In this document: piece by piece, positions 22,470-33,359 of the stretch
How the letters are laid out: each line of letters starts with the position of its first letter
Numbering within the stretch: position 1 is the first letter of the stretch
Assembly (NCBI GenBank): GCA_963082975.1
Contig: OY720344.1
Coordinates: forward strand, 14,061,580-14,125,579
Length of the DNA stretch: 64,000 nt
Direction: 5' to 3'
From: Labia minor
Lineage: Eukaryota; Arthropoda; Insecta; Dermaptera; Spongiphoridae
Program-made: the position numbers and the translations under genes
The notes under the pieces: model-generated
Told to the model about the DNA's origin: nothing
Seen by the model: the letters and a program-made list of their open reading frames with translations, nothing else
Database searches by the model: none

Positions 22470-23029
22470 CAGTAGATATTTAATTATTAAAACTTTGGTG
22501 GTTGTTTTTATTTATAACGGAATTTTGTAAATAAAACCACATATTGATATTCGTTATTGTAAATTTATTCAAAAAATACAAAAATATACACAACGTTTCG
22601 ATTTCTACTTCTGCATTCGGTATCAAGCGACTGCACTGTTCGAGTGTCCAGTGACGAGTGACGAATGATACTTAATATAAGAGCAGATGGCGCTCGGTAG
22701 TCAACACATCCTCAGTAATAGGGGGTTGATTGCAATTTTTTAACCTTATTGTTCTGCTGTGAATTGAAATTATAATCTTTAAATTAATTGTTTAAGAATA
22801 ATTATTTTTTCTCCTGTAATTTTGAATTTGTAAGCACGTTCCGAGCGCCATCTGGTTGGTGACCTAGGTCACTCGTCACTGGACACTTGAACAGTGCACT
22901 CCCTTGATAACGATTGCAGAAGTAGCAATCAAAACGTTGTGTATATTTTTGTATTTTTTGAATAAATTTACAATAACAAACATCAATATGTGGTTTTATT
23001 TACAAAATTCCGTTATCAGTAGATATTTA
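22470..23029. mobile_element. 503-bp foldback element with 13-bp flanking repeats
   Basis: 22514-22700 is an inverse of 22847-23016: outer ATAACGGAATTTTGTAAAT pairs with its complement, then ACAACGTTT/AACGTTGT, CACTGTTC..GTGTCCAGTGACGAGTGAC and CAGATGGCGCTCGG blocks. The central loop is about 145 bp. CAGTAGATATTTA occurs at 22470-22482 and again at 23017-23029, so the inserted unit may be 22483-23016 with a 13-bp target duplication. No coding capacity. Confidence 0.8.
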
Positions 23030-23518
23030 TTGTTATAAACACCAGACAAAGAATTGCATTTTGTTGAGAAGCGAAACCGAGTGAGATACACACACTCATA
23101 CTGATACTATATATATAATTGAAACAGTTATACTATCTATAATTTTCTATATATACGAGGGTGGGGTGAAAAGTTTCCGGCCTGACCAAGAAAAACGATG
23201 TTTTTAAATTATTGTTTGTTTTTATTATTCAAGACAGCTGAGACCTGTACGATGACAGCTGAACGTGTGCGAAATATTTTGCACAACCATTTGAATATGG
23301 AAAGCTGTGTGCAACGTGGGTGCCGCATTTGCTAACGTTAGACCAAAAACTGCTTCGAAAAACCGTTTCTACCGAGAATTTAGAGCTGTAGGCGTAATCC
23401 AAACGAATTTTTGCGCCGAGTCATAACTGTTGATGAGTCTTAAATTAAATTAATTAATTAATTAATTAAATTAATTAGAACACCGTTATGAGACATGAAT
23501 CAGTGTTGATAGAGATTA

Positions 23519-23918
23519 GGGTGACCCAGCCAGTAGTTGAACAAATAAAGCCAGTTTACCACGGATCCTGTTGTAAGTTTTATACTATTAGCCGTAAAAC
23601 TAAGCTAATGGATTTTTAACAAAGCTTTATTATTGTAGTTATTAAAAAAAATATTAAACAGTGCTTAACTGAAAAATAAAAAGCAAAAAAAAATTCACAA
23701 CATTTTTTATGATTTTATCCCAGTGGTTGAACAGACATGTCCAGTTTTTGAACGCTCGATATTCCAGTAATTGAACACCCGTTATTTCATAGTTTTTTTT
23801 TATTTTAAGTTTAGGTATACATCCAAAACGACTTAACAAATATCTAGGCCTATAGCTTGAGCACTCATAACATAATACAAGGCTGATTCACATTCCAAAC
23901 ATTGCTCAATGTTTAAAT

Positions 23919-23953
<35 letters not shown>

Positions 23954-24879
23954 ATATATTTATTTATTTATTTATTTCAAACAAACACCAATCGGCAATA
24001 TACACATAAGATACAAAATTAAAAATATTTTTAAAATTTTTTAAACTTTTGATACGAAATTGCTTTGGGAGTCGAGTCCCGTTACTGCATACAGATTCCT
24101 GGTTTGACTTTACTTTACTTTAGGCGAGTCCGTTTGTCTTGAAAGTGTTGCTTGGATTGCACTAACATTCAATGCTGAAGGTGAGGCATCAAAATTATGA
24201 TTAATTTCGGGCTCTTTTTCAATACACCCAGACAAAAGGCCATTTGTCTGAGTTTCATTAAGACATATGCTTCGAAGCCTTTTCCAAAACTGAAACAGTT
24301 CACGGGCCTCAATATTACCCTCCCACTCTTCCCCTGCACTTTTCTAAATTCTTCAGGCCTATCCTTGGGGAAGAGGGATTCAAGGTATAAAAGGGATTGA
24401 ACATTCACAGTCTGGTGATCTTTGATGGCGGGCACCGTTCACCACTGTTCAATTACTGGAATTTGTGCATTTTAACAGTGCCATTAGTTGAACAGTCAGT
24501 TTAGAGCTCTAAAAAAATAAAAAATATCTATACCTTAATATCATGCTTCAAAATGTAGTCCTTTAGCTTTAATTTAAGACCAATTCGGTAAAAATATCTC
24601 TAAAAATGACTAGGATGCACGTGGATTACTTTTACTTACCGTATTTTCAGTAGACTAGTCGTGAATGCAAAAACAAGAATTTCATTTGAGAAAAAAAATA
24701 ATATCTCTGAGTACTTAAGTCACGTGCAGCAGACGATAGGTGTTTCAGTTGTGACAACATAACAACTTAAAAATAAAATAAAATTTCACGTTCCAAGCAT
24801 GTTTCCTCTTGAGATTTTGGCGGATTTTTGGTAATTTGTTCAACTACTGGAAGGGGTTCAACTACTGGCTGGGTCACCC
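23519..24879. mobile_element. Nested TA-target DNA element, 1361 bp
   Basis: Perfect 24-bp terminal inverted repeats starting GGGTGACCCAGCCAGTAGTT, flanked by TA on both sides (23517-23518, 24880-24881). The uninterrupted paralogue at 61190-61202 confirms the boundaries. A 13-bp motif close to CCAGTAGTTGAAC recurs at 23530, 23720, 23741, 23764 and 24481, and inverted at 24447, 24838 and 24856, suggesting subterminal transposase-binding sites. Short opposing frames at 24169-24435 are not recognisable. TA duplication suggests Tc1/mariner/pogo-like, family unknown. Confidence 0.88.
23920..23951. repeat. (AAT)n microsatellite
   Basis: Run of AAT units followed by a TTTA-repeat stretch to about 23976, inside the nested TA element. 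Confidence 0.85.
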
Positions 24880-24965
24880 TATGTTGAAAAATATAGCAAA
24901 AAAAAAAAAATTTAAAAATATCGTTTTTCTTGGTCAGGCCGGAAACTTTTCACCCCACCCTCGTA

Positions 24966-24974
24966 TATATATCT

Positions 24975-25005
<31 letters not shown>

Positions 25006-25421
25006 TATGAATGTTAATTTTATCAAATAAACAACAAAAGAATCAAATAATTGATATATATTTAGATATATATATATATAAAGAAATTTATTTACAATAA
25101 ATCTCCTTTGTCATTTGTATTTATTATATTAAGTGTTTGATTACAATTACCCTTTAAAGAAGTGCGAGAATCGATCGATCCACTTTAAATTGAAAAACAA
25201 AATAAGTAGAGTTAGAATAGTATATCAGGGGCCTGAAGGGGGTAGAGCAAACTGTAATGTGATTATTTCAAGGACCGATTGATTTATCTAAATTAACGAC
25301 TAAAGAGAAACATTTAAACCATTTTATTTTTTTTCAACTTCCTCTTTTTTTTAAATGAGTTAATTTTAAACGTAGAATATGCAAACCAATTGTATTTAAT
25401 AAAAGGAAATGATTAAATCTA
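24966..25421. other. AT-rich DNA with AT microsatellites
   Basis: (TA)n runs at about 24963-25001 and 25059-25081. No other feature seen. Confidence 0.5.
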
Positions 25422-25535
25422 TCTATATATATAAAAAAAGGTTTTTGTCTGCACATTGCTCAGAATTTAAAAATTTTTGCATATCTTCGCGTTTCATGAC
25501 CTCTAGAATCCAAAAGTGACTTTAGAATTTTTCAC

Positions 25536-25536
<1 letters not shown>

Positions 25537-25614
<78 letters not shown>
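25537..25614. repeat. (TCTG)n microsatellite in Helitron 5' region
   Basis: About nineteen uninterrupted TCTG units, followed by a GGCTGAACCGATTTCTTTGAAATT module shared with Helitron 2. Confidence 0.95.
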
Positions 25615-27119
25615 CGGAAAATTACTATTTTATAGACTCAGAATTGGCTGAACCGATTTCTTTGAAATTACATCACAATATTCTTATATACCTCTAGAGT
25701 AACATAGGCTATAAATTTTATTAATATCTTATCAATAACCGCAGAAATTAATTTTTTAAAGTTTATATAATTCTCCGTGTTGTTCATTCAAGAGCAGCTC
25801 GCGGCTCACTGTCGGCCTAGCGGAATCATTTCAAACAATGAATTATCATAGAGATTCCCAATCGAAGAATTATTATAATATTTCCCTTTTTATTTTAAAT
25901 TCTAATATACAAATATCAATTCAATTAAATAATTTATTCTAAAAGTTCTCAATTTAATTAAAATATTTATTAGATCATATTTTTATCTTAAATTATTTTT
26001 TATTTAATTGAATATTTCTTCTTTTCTATAATATATATATAATAATATATAAATTTTATCATTGAATAATAAAAAAAAATATTATTTAACCTGAATTAAA
26101 ATTACTGAATTATATTATCTTTGTTTTTTATTTTAATTTAATTACTCTATTATTAATTACTAAATATATATATATATTATATAAAAATTAAAATATGATG
26201 ATATAAAGTTGTTTTAAATTTTTGACATTTTTAAATTGGGTATATTTTTTAAATTTATTAAAATGTCTTTTTTATTTATTATGTTTAAAAGATTCATTTT
26301 TATTATGTGATATTAATAAAAAATAACGATGCTCTGTGCAAGTCGAATCATGTTGCACATAATTAAATAACAATTGCCAAACAAAGAATATAATATTTTT
26401 TTAAATTCTTATATTTAAATATCATTTCAATTAAATAATTTATTCTAAAAGGTCTCATTTTAATGCAATTTATAATTTTCTTCTAATTCAGATTTAGGAC
26501 AAATCGTACAACATTATATCAAATCTCGCTAAGAACATTCAATATTTTTGTACACAAATTATTCAGAGTATTGGCTAAGCGTATCACTCACAATCAGTTT
26601 ATATTGAAATTTATATAAATTAACAAAGTAAAAATTTTTATTTGTTTAAAGTTTATTATAATGAATCAAAAAAAATTAAATATATAGATCACATGATTAA
26701 GAGAAGCAAAAAACTTAACAGAAAATAACTGTTAGATGGAGGTCGGACATGACAGAAACTGTAAGCGAAATCTTCATATTGCGACGAATAATTTTCAAAT
26801 CCCCTAGCACCACAAAATTTAAGTTTCTTTTAAGGAAAATAACTATGATCTAAAAAAATTAATAAATGAACTTAATAATAAAAAAAACAAATAAATCAAT
26901 TAATTTAAATTAATACTATTAATGAATGTATATATTGGTCATTTATCTATAGTTTTATACCGTTAATTTTTATAAATTGTCTCAAGTCTCTATTTTTGCA
27001 TTTTCTCAAGTTTCATTATAATTAAAAATATTCAATAATAATCTAGCAATGAAAATAAAATACCAAAATGTAATGATCAAGAAATATTATACTCTATTAT
27101 AACATATACAATACTTATA

Positions 27120-28110
27120 AACTATAGGCGGAGGAAATATTAGGAGATATCATTGCGGGTTCAGGCCAAATCGACCAACATTAATTAAGATATTTTCATT
27201 ATGACAGATATTAGGAACAAAACCGCGAATTCAATATTTCTGTTCACTAATTATTTGTAGACTTTAGTAAAACATACACATAACTCAATAGATCCGGATA
27301 AACTTTTTCAAATTTTCAATCTTCAAATTTCTCTTGAAGGTAGTAAAGAAAGAATAAGATGCGGAAATCAATTGTAAAATATTAGGTTACTCAGACGACT
27401 TAAATATAATAGGAGATTCGGCAATTGCAATTACAGATAGCGAGGAAAATTTAATGGAGGTTTGAAATTAATAGTGATAAGAAAAAATATTTAGTAACAA
27501 AGAGGAAGAGTATTAACATACAAAATCTTAAGATACAAAATGTAGAATTTGAATATGTAGAAAAATTGAATGTAATCACGAAGGATAATAATATTTGAGA
27601 AGAATTTAAATCGGGGTTGCAATCGGGAAACGCCTGTTATCTGCAATAAAGAGGCTTATCTCTTCAAAATTATTATCAAAGGGAATATATAAAAAGATTA
27701 TTTTGCCTGTTGCATTATATGGGTGGGAGGCATGGTCTATGACCCTTGGAGATGAGAGTAGATTCAGAGTATTTGAGAATAGGATTCTTCCCTGCATTTA
27801 TTGGCCAAAGAAAGATGAGGTCACCGGGTATGAGGGAGACTGTATAACAAGAAATTGCATGGCCTCTCTGCATCTTCAGAAATAGTTAGGGTTATAAAAG
27901 GGAAAAAGCTGCGATAGGCAGGGCACGTGGCTAGAATGGGAGAGGAAAAAGATATTGGTGGGAAGACCGATTGGAAAACGTCCGCTTGGAAAACCAATGA
28001 CGCGTAGGAAGGGACGTAAGAGAGATGGAACAAGGGCTCAGGATAGGGACACTTGGAGAAATGTGGTTGTTGCGGCTAAGAACTTTAGAGTATCTTTGAG
28101 CCACATAGGT
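27120..28110 (+). pseudogene. LINE reverse transcriptase fragment inside Helitron 1
   Basis: Ordered but frameshifted RT motifs: GFRPNR (about 27160), VDFSKTYDSIDPDKLFQI (about 27247-27312), the polymerase core as YSDDLNIIGDS (Ala to Ser, about 27383-27425), then LYGWEAWSMTLGDE (about 27715-27755), and a Lys/Arg/Gly-Lys-Pro region with a GTWLEWE remnant of the GHVARM-type motif (about 27920-27980). Order and motifs fit the second half of a non-LTR retrotransposon ORF2. The same piece, at the same relative place, is in Helitron 2. Confidence 0.8.
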
Positions 28111-28321
28111 AGATAGATATAACATATACAATAATAATATATATAATTAATATAGTGATTAAATTAAAATATATTTTTTAAATAAGAACACAAAAAGAAA
28201 TGAATGTTTTATGTAATATACTGATTGAAACAAAATGGATGAAAACCTTTTAATACTTTCAACCACCAAATACTATGTACAACTCGGGGGTACAGGGGGC
28301 GGAGCCCCCGTCTAGGTGTGA

Positions 28322-28350
28322 AGAGCGCCGAAGGCGCTCTGAGCAGCTAG
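28322..28350 (+). other. Helitron 3' terminal hairpin and CTAG
   Basis: Perfect 8-bp stem with a 3-base loop, six bases, then CTAG|T. The equivalent in Helitron 2 is mutated (GAGCGACGAAGGAGCTC). Confidence 0.85.
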
Positions 28351-28499
28351 TTAAATATAAAATTAATTAAATAAATAGAAATTTTCTCAAAATGAAAAAT
28401 ATAGAAATATATATATATTTATATAAGATATTTAAAATGATGATGTTTTAGTAGGTGTTAAAGAGAAATCAAAATAAATCGAATCAAGACAACTCAATT

Positions 28500-28730
28500 C
28501 CCGGCGACTATAATTATTAATACAGCTGTAATTAATTAACCAGGGAAGCGAGATAAACCAATCAAGTCAGAAGTTGGCGTCCAATAGGATTTCCGCTTGT
28601 CCCCATCTGACATCTACCTAACTAACCAATTACCCTTGTATAGAGAATCTTAGGTTTATTCAATCAACATCCATCGGCCCCTGGGCTCTGAGACGTCGTC
28701 CGCCATTAACATTTCTATTCATTGTAGTTA
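28500..28730. promoter_or_regulatory. GC-richer unique block with CCAAT motifs
   Basis: Contains AACCAATCA (about 28555), GTCCAATAGG (28579-28588) and AACCAATTA (28623). No second copy in the window and no frame. Could be promoter-proximal DNA of a host gene or an old LTR. Confidence 0.25.
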
Positions 28731-29063
28731 ATGATTAAGGATAAGGATCAAAAGCCTTCCTAGATGCTCTATGAATCTTAAACAAACTTTCATAGAACAC
28801 CAGTTAGGACAAATAATTCGAATGAATTCACTACCTTAATTCTATTAGAAGGGAAATCTCAAAATCGAGGCTATTGACAAAGCATTTCCATTGTGTTCTT
28901 TGTTACAGATTCTGGTTCTATTACAGTTTATCAAACAACTAACCAAATACCTATTAGTTACACTTGTATTTTTTACTAGAGAGATATTGACAAATAATTC
29001 TTATTATAATTGTAGGGTTGGTGGCTTCGATAGTGAAGCAGATTTATTAAAAAAATCGTTTTT

Positions 29064-29163
29064 GTTGAAAAATGTAGCAAAAATAATATCGTTTTTAATG
29101 AAAAGTATTAGCAAAAAATATATCGTTTTTATTGAAAAGTGTAGCAAAAAATATATCGTTTTT
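29064..29163 (+). repeat. Tandem ~33-bp repeat, three units
   Basis: Three consecutive units close to TTGAAAAGTGTAGCAAAAAA then TATATCGTTTTTA. The unit resembles the right end of the mariner-type MITE (TGTTGAAAAATATAGCAAAA...ATATCGTTTTT, 24882-24931), so the array seems built from that terminus. The 92-codon frame over this stretch is incidental. Confidence 0.75.
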
Positions 29164-29189
29164 GTTTAGAAATATATACACAGGAAAAA

Positions 29190-29530
29190 ATAAACGTCTT
29201 GGAAATCTTCGGTTCTTCGTTCTTCGGATATTTTCGTCGTTCTTCTTAACGTCTTGAATCACAACTGACAACTGCTCAACTGCCCCTGGCTAGCCTGCTT
29301 CACGGCTTTTTATACCCTGCTGGTGACATCTAAGCAGAGTGGTGGGGACTCTCGACGACCAATCGCGTGTTAGGCACTGAACGAAGACCCAATAGATGCC
29401 TCGCTTATTATTGCCAATCGTAGGCTTCTAAGAGGGGGTAGCGAGGTTTTAAATATATGTCCCAGCGCAACATGAATTTGCTTAGTCGCTCGGAGAACAT
29501 CTTCATGAGAAAATAATAAAATAAATTTCA
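29190..29530 (-). promoter_or_regulatory. Core promoter-like block, possible LTR
   Basis: On the minus strand GGGTATAAAAAGCC (TATA at about 29314-29308) is followed 33 bases later by GCAGTTGAG (A at 29281), and then by two further CAGTTG motifs: TATA plus initiator at arthropod spacing. A CCAAT box (GACCAATCG on the plus strand at about 29358) lies upstream. The block is GC-rich for this window. No paired LTR or TG/CA ends were found, so a solo LTR, a host promoter and an element promoter all remain possible. Confidence 0.4.
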
Positions 29531-30149
29531 TTTTTTCAGATCCTATATAATATATATTGGAGGCTTAGTATGGGGTTCGGTTATAAAAAAAAAATGGGTT
29601 TTTAAAATTATAAATTTGATATTTAATTTGGTAACACTCAGGTTATTGTGAATAGAATATAGTTTGGGGAATACAGCGAAGGTTGATAGGGAAGATGTAA
29701 AGTTGAATTCAATCAGAATAAAATTCTAATATTAAATTAATATAGAAAATGAATATTTAATAACTAAAGAATTTAATATAATTATAATGGGTATCGTTAG
29801 GCATTAGAAAATGGTAATTAATTATAAAATAAAGTTATGTATATGATATTATAAGTTAAATCAGATTTAGTATTTAATCATCAATTGCATAAGGGTCGAC
29901 CAATTAGCTGTTACTGATAATATAGATATTTCGGTGCATATAGAGATTCACGTGAGGATTTATCGCGTTATTTCTTCCAAGTATCTAAGTATCTAATGAT
30001 CCATCTTCTATGGGCTTGCAACTCCTTCGTTGGCCTCAGGGACTATTTGTATAATTGTTTATTTATAGCATTATAATGCTATTTCCCTATTGAAGGGCAT
30101 ATCTCTTACAAAAGATATAAATTATTAGGAACTTTGAAAGGATTTCTGC
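29531..30149. other. AT-rich DNA without recognised feature
   Basis: Slightly GC-richer around 29930-30050, otherwise low complexity. Nothing supportable. Confidence 0.4.
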
Positions 30150-30290
30150 CTTTCAAACTTGTAAATCTGGGTCTTGAAACGGAATTTTTCTCTTTCTGGG
30201 GTGTGATGTAATCAAAATTGGAAAGCTAATTTAATAAGTAATTGAGCTTTCAATCAAGAAAATAAAGATAAATGTAGAGAGAAACCTGTT
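30150..30290 (+). repeat. Heavily decayed SINE copy
   Basis: Keeps the order GGAATTTTTCTCTTTCTGGGG, ATCAAAATTGGAAAGCTAA and ATCAAGAAAATAAAG of the SINE copies at 38761 and 40318, with many changes and gaps. Confidence 0.4.
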
Positions 30291-30296
30291 GTATTA

Positions 30297-30487
30297 ATCA
30301 TACAACATCTCTATCTAGCTTAGGCGTCAACCGGCTTGATGTTACGAAGAATCCTATTTTCAAATACTCTAAATCTACTCTCGTGTCTCCCAGGGTCATA
30401 GACCATACCTCACACCCATATAATACAACCGGTAAAATAATTGTTTTATATAATATTATTACATCACAATTCATATAATTACTCATA
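30297..30487 (-). pseudogene. LINE RT fragment
   Basis: Minus-strand frame reads IILYKTIILPVVLYGCEVWSMTLGD, the same motif as in the Helitron-borne fragments (27700 and 33950), followed by decayed sequence. Short dead fragment. Confidence 0.7.
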
Positions 30488-30542
30488 CCCCAATTGTTTT
30501 AATCTAATTCCCTAAATCTTTCTATTTAAAGAGGTGAATTTA

Positions 30543-30800
30543 TTAAATATATATATCTTCTAGACAGCCCACACGCCACTCTGCCATGATCGGGGCGGAT
30601 GGCCTCACCCTGACCACAACCATGGCTAAACCTTTTGTGACCAGTACTCTTAGAACAACTGGCGAATGTGTCCATATCATGAGAGCCTTTTTGTGTCTAT
30701 AATGGCAATTTCTGTATGTAGCGTCGACCAAATATTCATACAAAAGCAACTTGATATCAGCGTGAAAGACCCGTTCCTCTGGTATTTCTAGATCTACTCA
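30543..30800 (-). other. Unidentified open frame, exon-like
   Basis: The minus-strand frame is open for over 80 codons from about 30800 to a stop at 30543, with ordinary amino-acid composition and better GC than its surroundings. Possible splice signals are an AG acceptor near 30790 and a GTGAGG donor near 30615. The protein family is not recognised; it may be an exon or an unplaced transposon fragment. Confidence 0.3.
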
Positions 30801-30830
30801 AGAAATATGATAGTGTAACTTAAACATGCT

Positions 30831-31439
30831 TTGGGCTAGAATGACAGAAAATTTATTCAATATATATATATATATCAACACAGTGAGAGATTAGTATATA
30901 AGAACAGTTGCTTCATTGAATATTAGAAATGTTGCATTCTCTCAATACTTTTTAAATTTGTACTCGTTGAATAGAAAAAATAAATGTTTTTTGCAAGAGT
31001 ATCAACGTACGAAATTCGTAATATTATCAACACTGTATTTTATAAATTGTATCTATATGATTTGTATCTAATTATTAATAGATATTATAAATAGTCGTAA
31101 TAGTTGCTCTTACAATTAAATATTATATTAGAAAAAAACTTTATGTAGATGCATAATTTCACTGTGAATGAAATTGTATATTTGAAAAATCGGTTTTGTT
31201 AATTTTTTTTCATTAGTCTATCTTTTTTATATTCTTTAGAAATTAAAAAGTCTAAAAATACATATATAATTCTTTTTAAGTATTGTTTTATTCATTGATT
31301 TAACTTTAAGAATTAAAAAAAAAATGAGGACAATTACAAACGTCGACATTTAAATTTCTTTTTATAAATTATTTACTTAAATTTGGAACAAAGCATTTTT
31401 TGCCAATTATTTTTTTTTTCATCCTAAATATATATGTAT
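30831..31439. other. AT-rich DNA without recognised feature
   Basis: Low-complexity sequence; nothing supportable. Confidence 0.4.
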
Positions 31440-31650
31440 ATAATATATTCTGCACGTATACAAGTAAAACGATTGCTCGCGTCCCATTTATCGAATCACC
31501 TTGTTAAATCCTTTCGCTCGAGAATAATTTATATAGATGGTGGCGGACGAGTTGGGAGATTTTTTTTTTGTCCAATTCAAACCCTAAACGCATAAAATTC
31601 GGGCAATTATCTGATTTAAAGATTTAATCGTTTAAAAAAGAATGAGGACA
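31440..31650. promoter_or_regulatory. GC-richer unique block
   Basis: Contains CGATTGCTCGCGTCCC, CTTTCGCTCGAGAATAATTT and AGATGGTGGCGG in an AT-rich setting, without frame or repeat copy. Possible conserved non-coding element. Confidence 0.22.
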
Positions 31651-32497
31651 CTCCTAATTCTCTAGTCAGTCACTAATGATAGATTAACTCTAAGAGACCA
31701 GTTCCTCTAAATATTTTATTTGTAGATGCAAGACACCTGTTAAAGGATTAATGACTGTTTGCTGTCTTGGTAAATGTAAATTTTCTACTTTTTTTTAAAA
31801 ATCAATAGAATGTTGTCATTGATTCCCATTGGACAAGGGATAAGAAATGTGAAAAGAGACTTGTCAATAAATTTTAAGTTATTGTCATTGGTAAGATACA
31901 TTAAATTAATAAAATTCCATACATTTAAATTAAATATTAAAAAATAAAAAAAATCTTTTTAAAAACACGCTTTTATTTAAATGCACTAAAAAGAATAAAA
32001 TAATTTTTCCACACACACCACGATTTACTTAGAATTAATCAACCTTAATGAAAGCGTGGGTGCCAAACATGCAGGGAAAGGAAAAGAATACGAAGGACAT
32101 TTCATTGTATATGCTAAAAGCGTGTAAAAAAATAAGATCACAGCTCAAAATTGACATAAACTACACTTCTTAAGTGAAAATAATTCCTATATAAATAAAT
32201 ATTAAATTTTATGTAAGTTTTTATAATTGTAATAAAATAGAGAGTAATATGTATTTGTCAAAAACTGATAATTAAATAATTATGAATTTATATTTTTTTG
32301 ATTCTAATAACGTTAAATAAAAATAAAAAAGAGAGACATCCGAGAATTAATTTCTATTATTAATTCACATTATTTTTTTATTAATTTTTTATTTTATGTT
32401 TTAATCGAATAATAGCTAAATATCTATTTATTTTTGTTTATCTAGAAAACAGTTTAATAATAATATTAATATTAATAATTAAAAATTTGATTACATA
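31651..32497. other. AT-rich DNA without recognised feature
   Basis: Nothing supportable seen. Confidence 0.4.
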
Positions 32498-32520
32498 TCT
32501 ATATATATAAAGGAGAGTGT

Positions 32521-32569
32521 TTGTATGTATGTATGTATGTATGTATGTATATATGTATGTATGTATGTA
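32521..32569. repeat. (TATG)n microsatellite
   Basis: About twelve TATG units with one interruption, at the position occupied by (TCTG)n in Helitron 1. Confidence 0.9.
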
Positions 32570-33359
32570 ATTTGTTTACTTTTTTGCTGTCATGGAAACA
32601 AACAAAAAAGAAATTTCCTACTTAACCGACACTTTACCGGTAATTTAGAATTATGAACATCAAAAAATAAGAAACGATTTCTATGAAATTACATCACAAT
32701 ATTCTTATATATCTCTATGGTAACATAGGCTATAGATTTTATTAATATCTAATTCTAATCAATAATCGCAGAATTTAATTTTTTAAAGTTTATATAGTTC
32801 TCCGTGTTGTTCATTCAAGAGCCATGCGTGGCCCACTGACTGGCGGACTCATTTTACACAATGTATATAACTAGCAATCAAAGAATTATTATAAATTTTA
32901 ACTTTTTATTTTAAATTCTAATATTCAAATATCATTTCAATTAAATAATTTATTCTAAAAGTTCTCATTTTAATTAATATAATAAAATATTTAAATCATA
33001 TTTAACTTAAATTATTTTGTATTTATTCTTTCTATATTTGAATACTTCTTTTATTTTAAGGGAGGGAATTAACTATGATCTAAAAAAATTAATAAATGAA
33101 CTTAATAATAAAAAATCAAATAAATCCATTAATTTAAATTAATACTATTAATGAATGTATATATTGTTAATTTATCTTTAGTTTTATCAATACTTTTATA
33201 CCGTTAATTTTTATAAATTGTCTCAAGTCTCTAACATTGCATTTTCTCAAATTTTATTATAATTAAAAATATTCAATAAAAATCAAGCAATGAAATTAAA
33301 ATATCAAAATGAAATGATCAAGAAATATTATACTCTATTATAACATATACAATACTTAT

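Larger units (their letters stand above)
23156..24963. mobile_element. Mariner-type MITE carrying a nested element
   Basis: Perfect inverted ends of about 44 bp beginning CGAGGGTGGGGTGAAAAGTT, flanked by TA (23154-23155 and 24964-24965). Without the nested element (23519-24879 plus one TA) it is about 445 bp. Its interior, including a frame reading AERVRNILHNHL.., matches 60801-61225. That copy shows the uninterrupted sequence at the insertion point. Non-autonomous, dependent on a mariner transposase. Confidence 0.92.
25422..28350 (+). mobile_element. Helitron 1 with captured RT fragment
   Basis: 5' end TCTATATATATAAAAAAAGG after an A (25421). The 3' end is a hairpin, AGAGCGCC-GAA-GGCGCTCT (28322-28340), then GAGCAG, terminal CTAG (28347-28350) and a T, as expected for insertion between A and T without target duplication. 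No Rep/helicase frame, so non-autonomous. Shares its ends and most of its body with 32498-34378. Contains a TGTC microsatellite (25537-25614) and a decayed LINE RT fragment (27120-28110). Confidence 0.85.

Noticed and set aside
24169-24435. 88- and 67-codon overlapping frames on opposite strands in the nested TA element
   Set aside because: No transposase motif seen in either; kept only as unassigned interior of the element.
29064-29163. Short regular repeats resembling a CRISPR array
   Set aside because: Units are directly tandem without unique spacers, in an arthropod-like genome; they derive from a MITE end.
28891-29169. 92-codon plus-strand frame
   Set aside because: Its C-terminal third is the tandem repeat and the remainder is low-complexity, without a recognisable domain.
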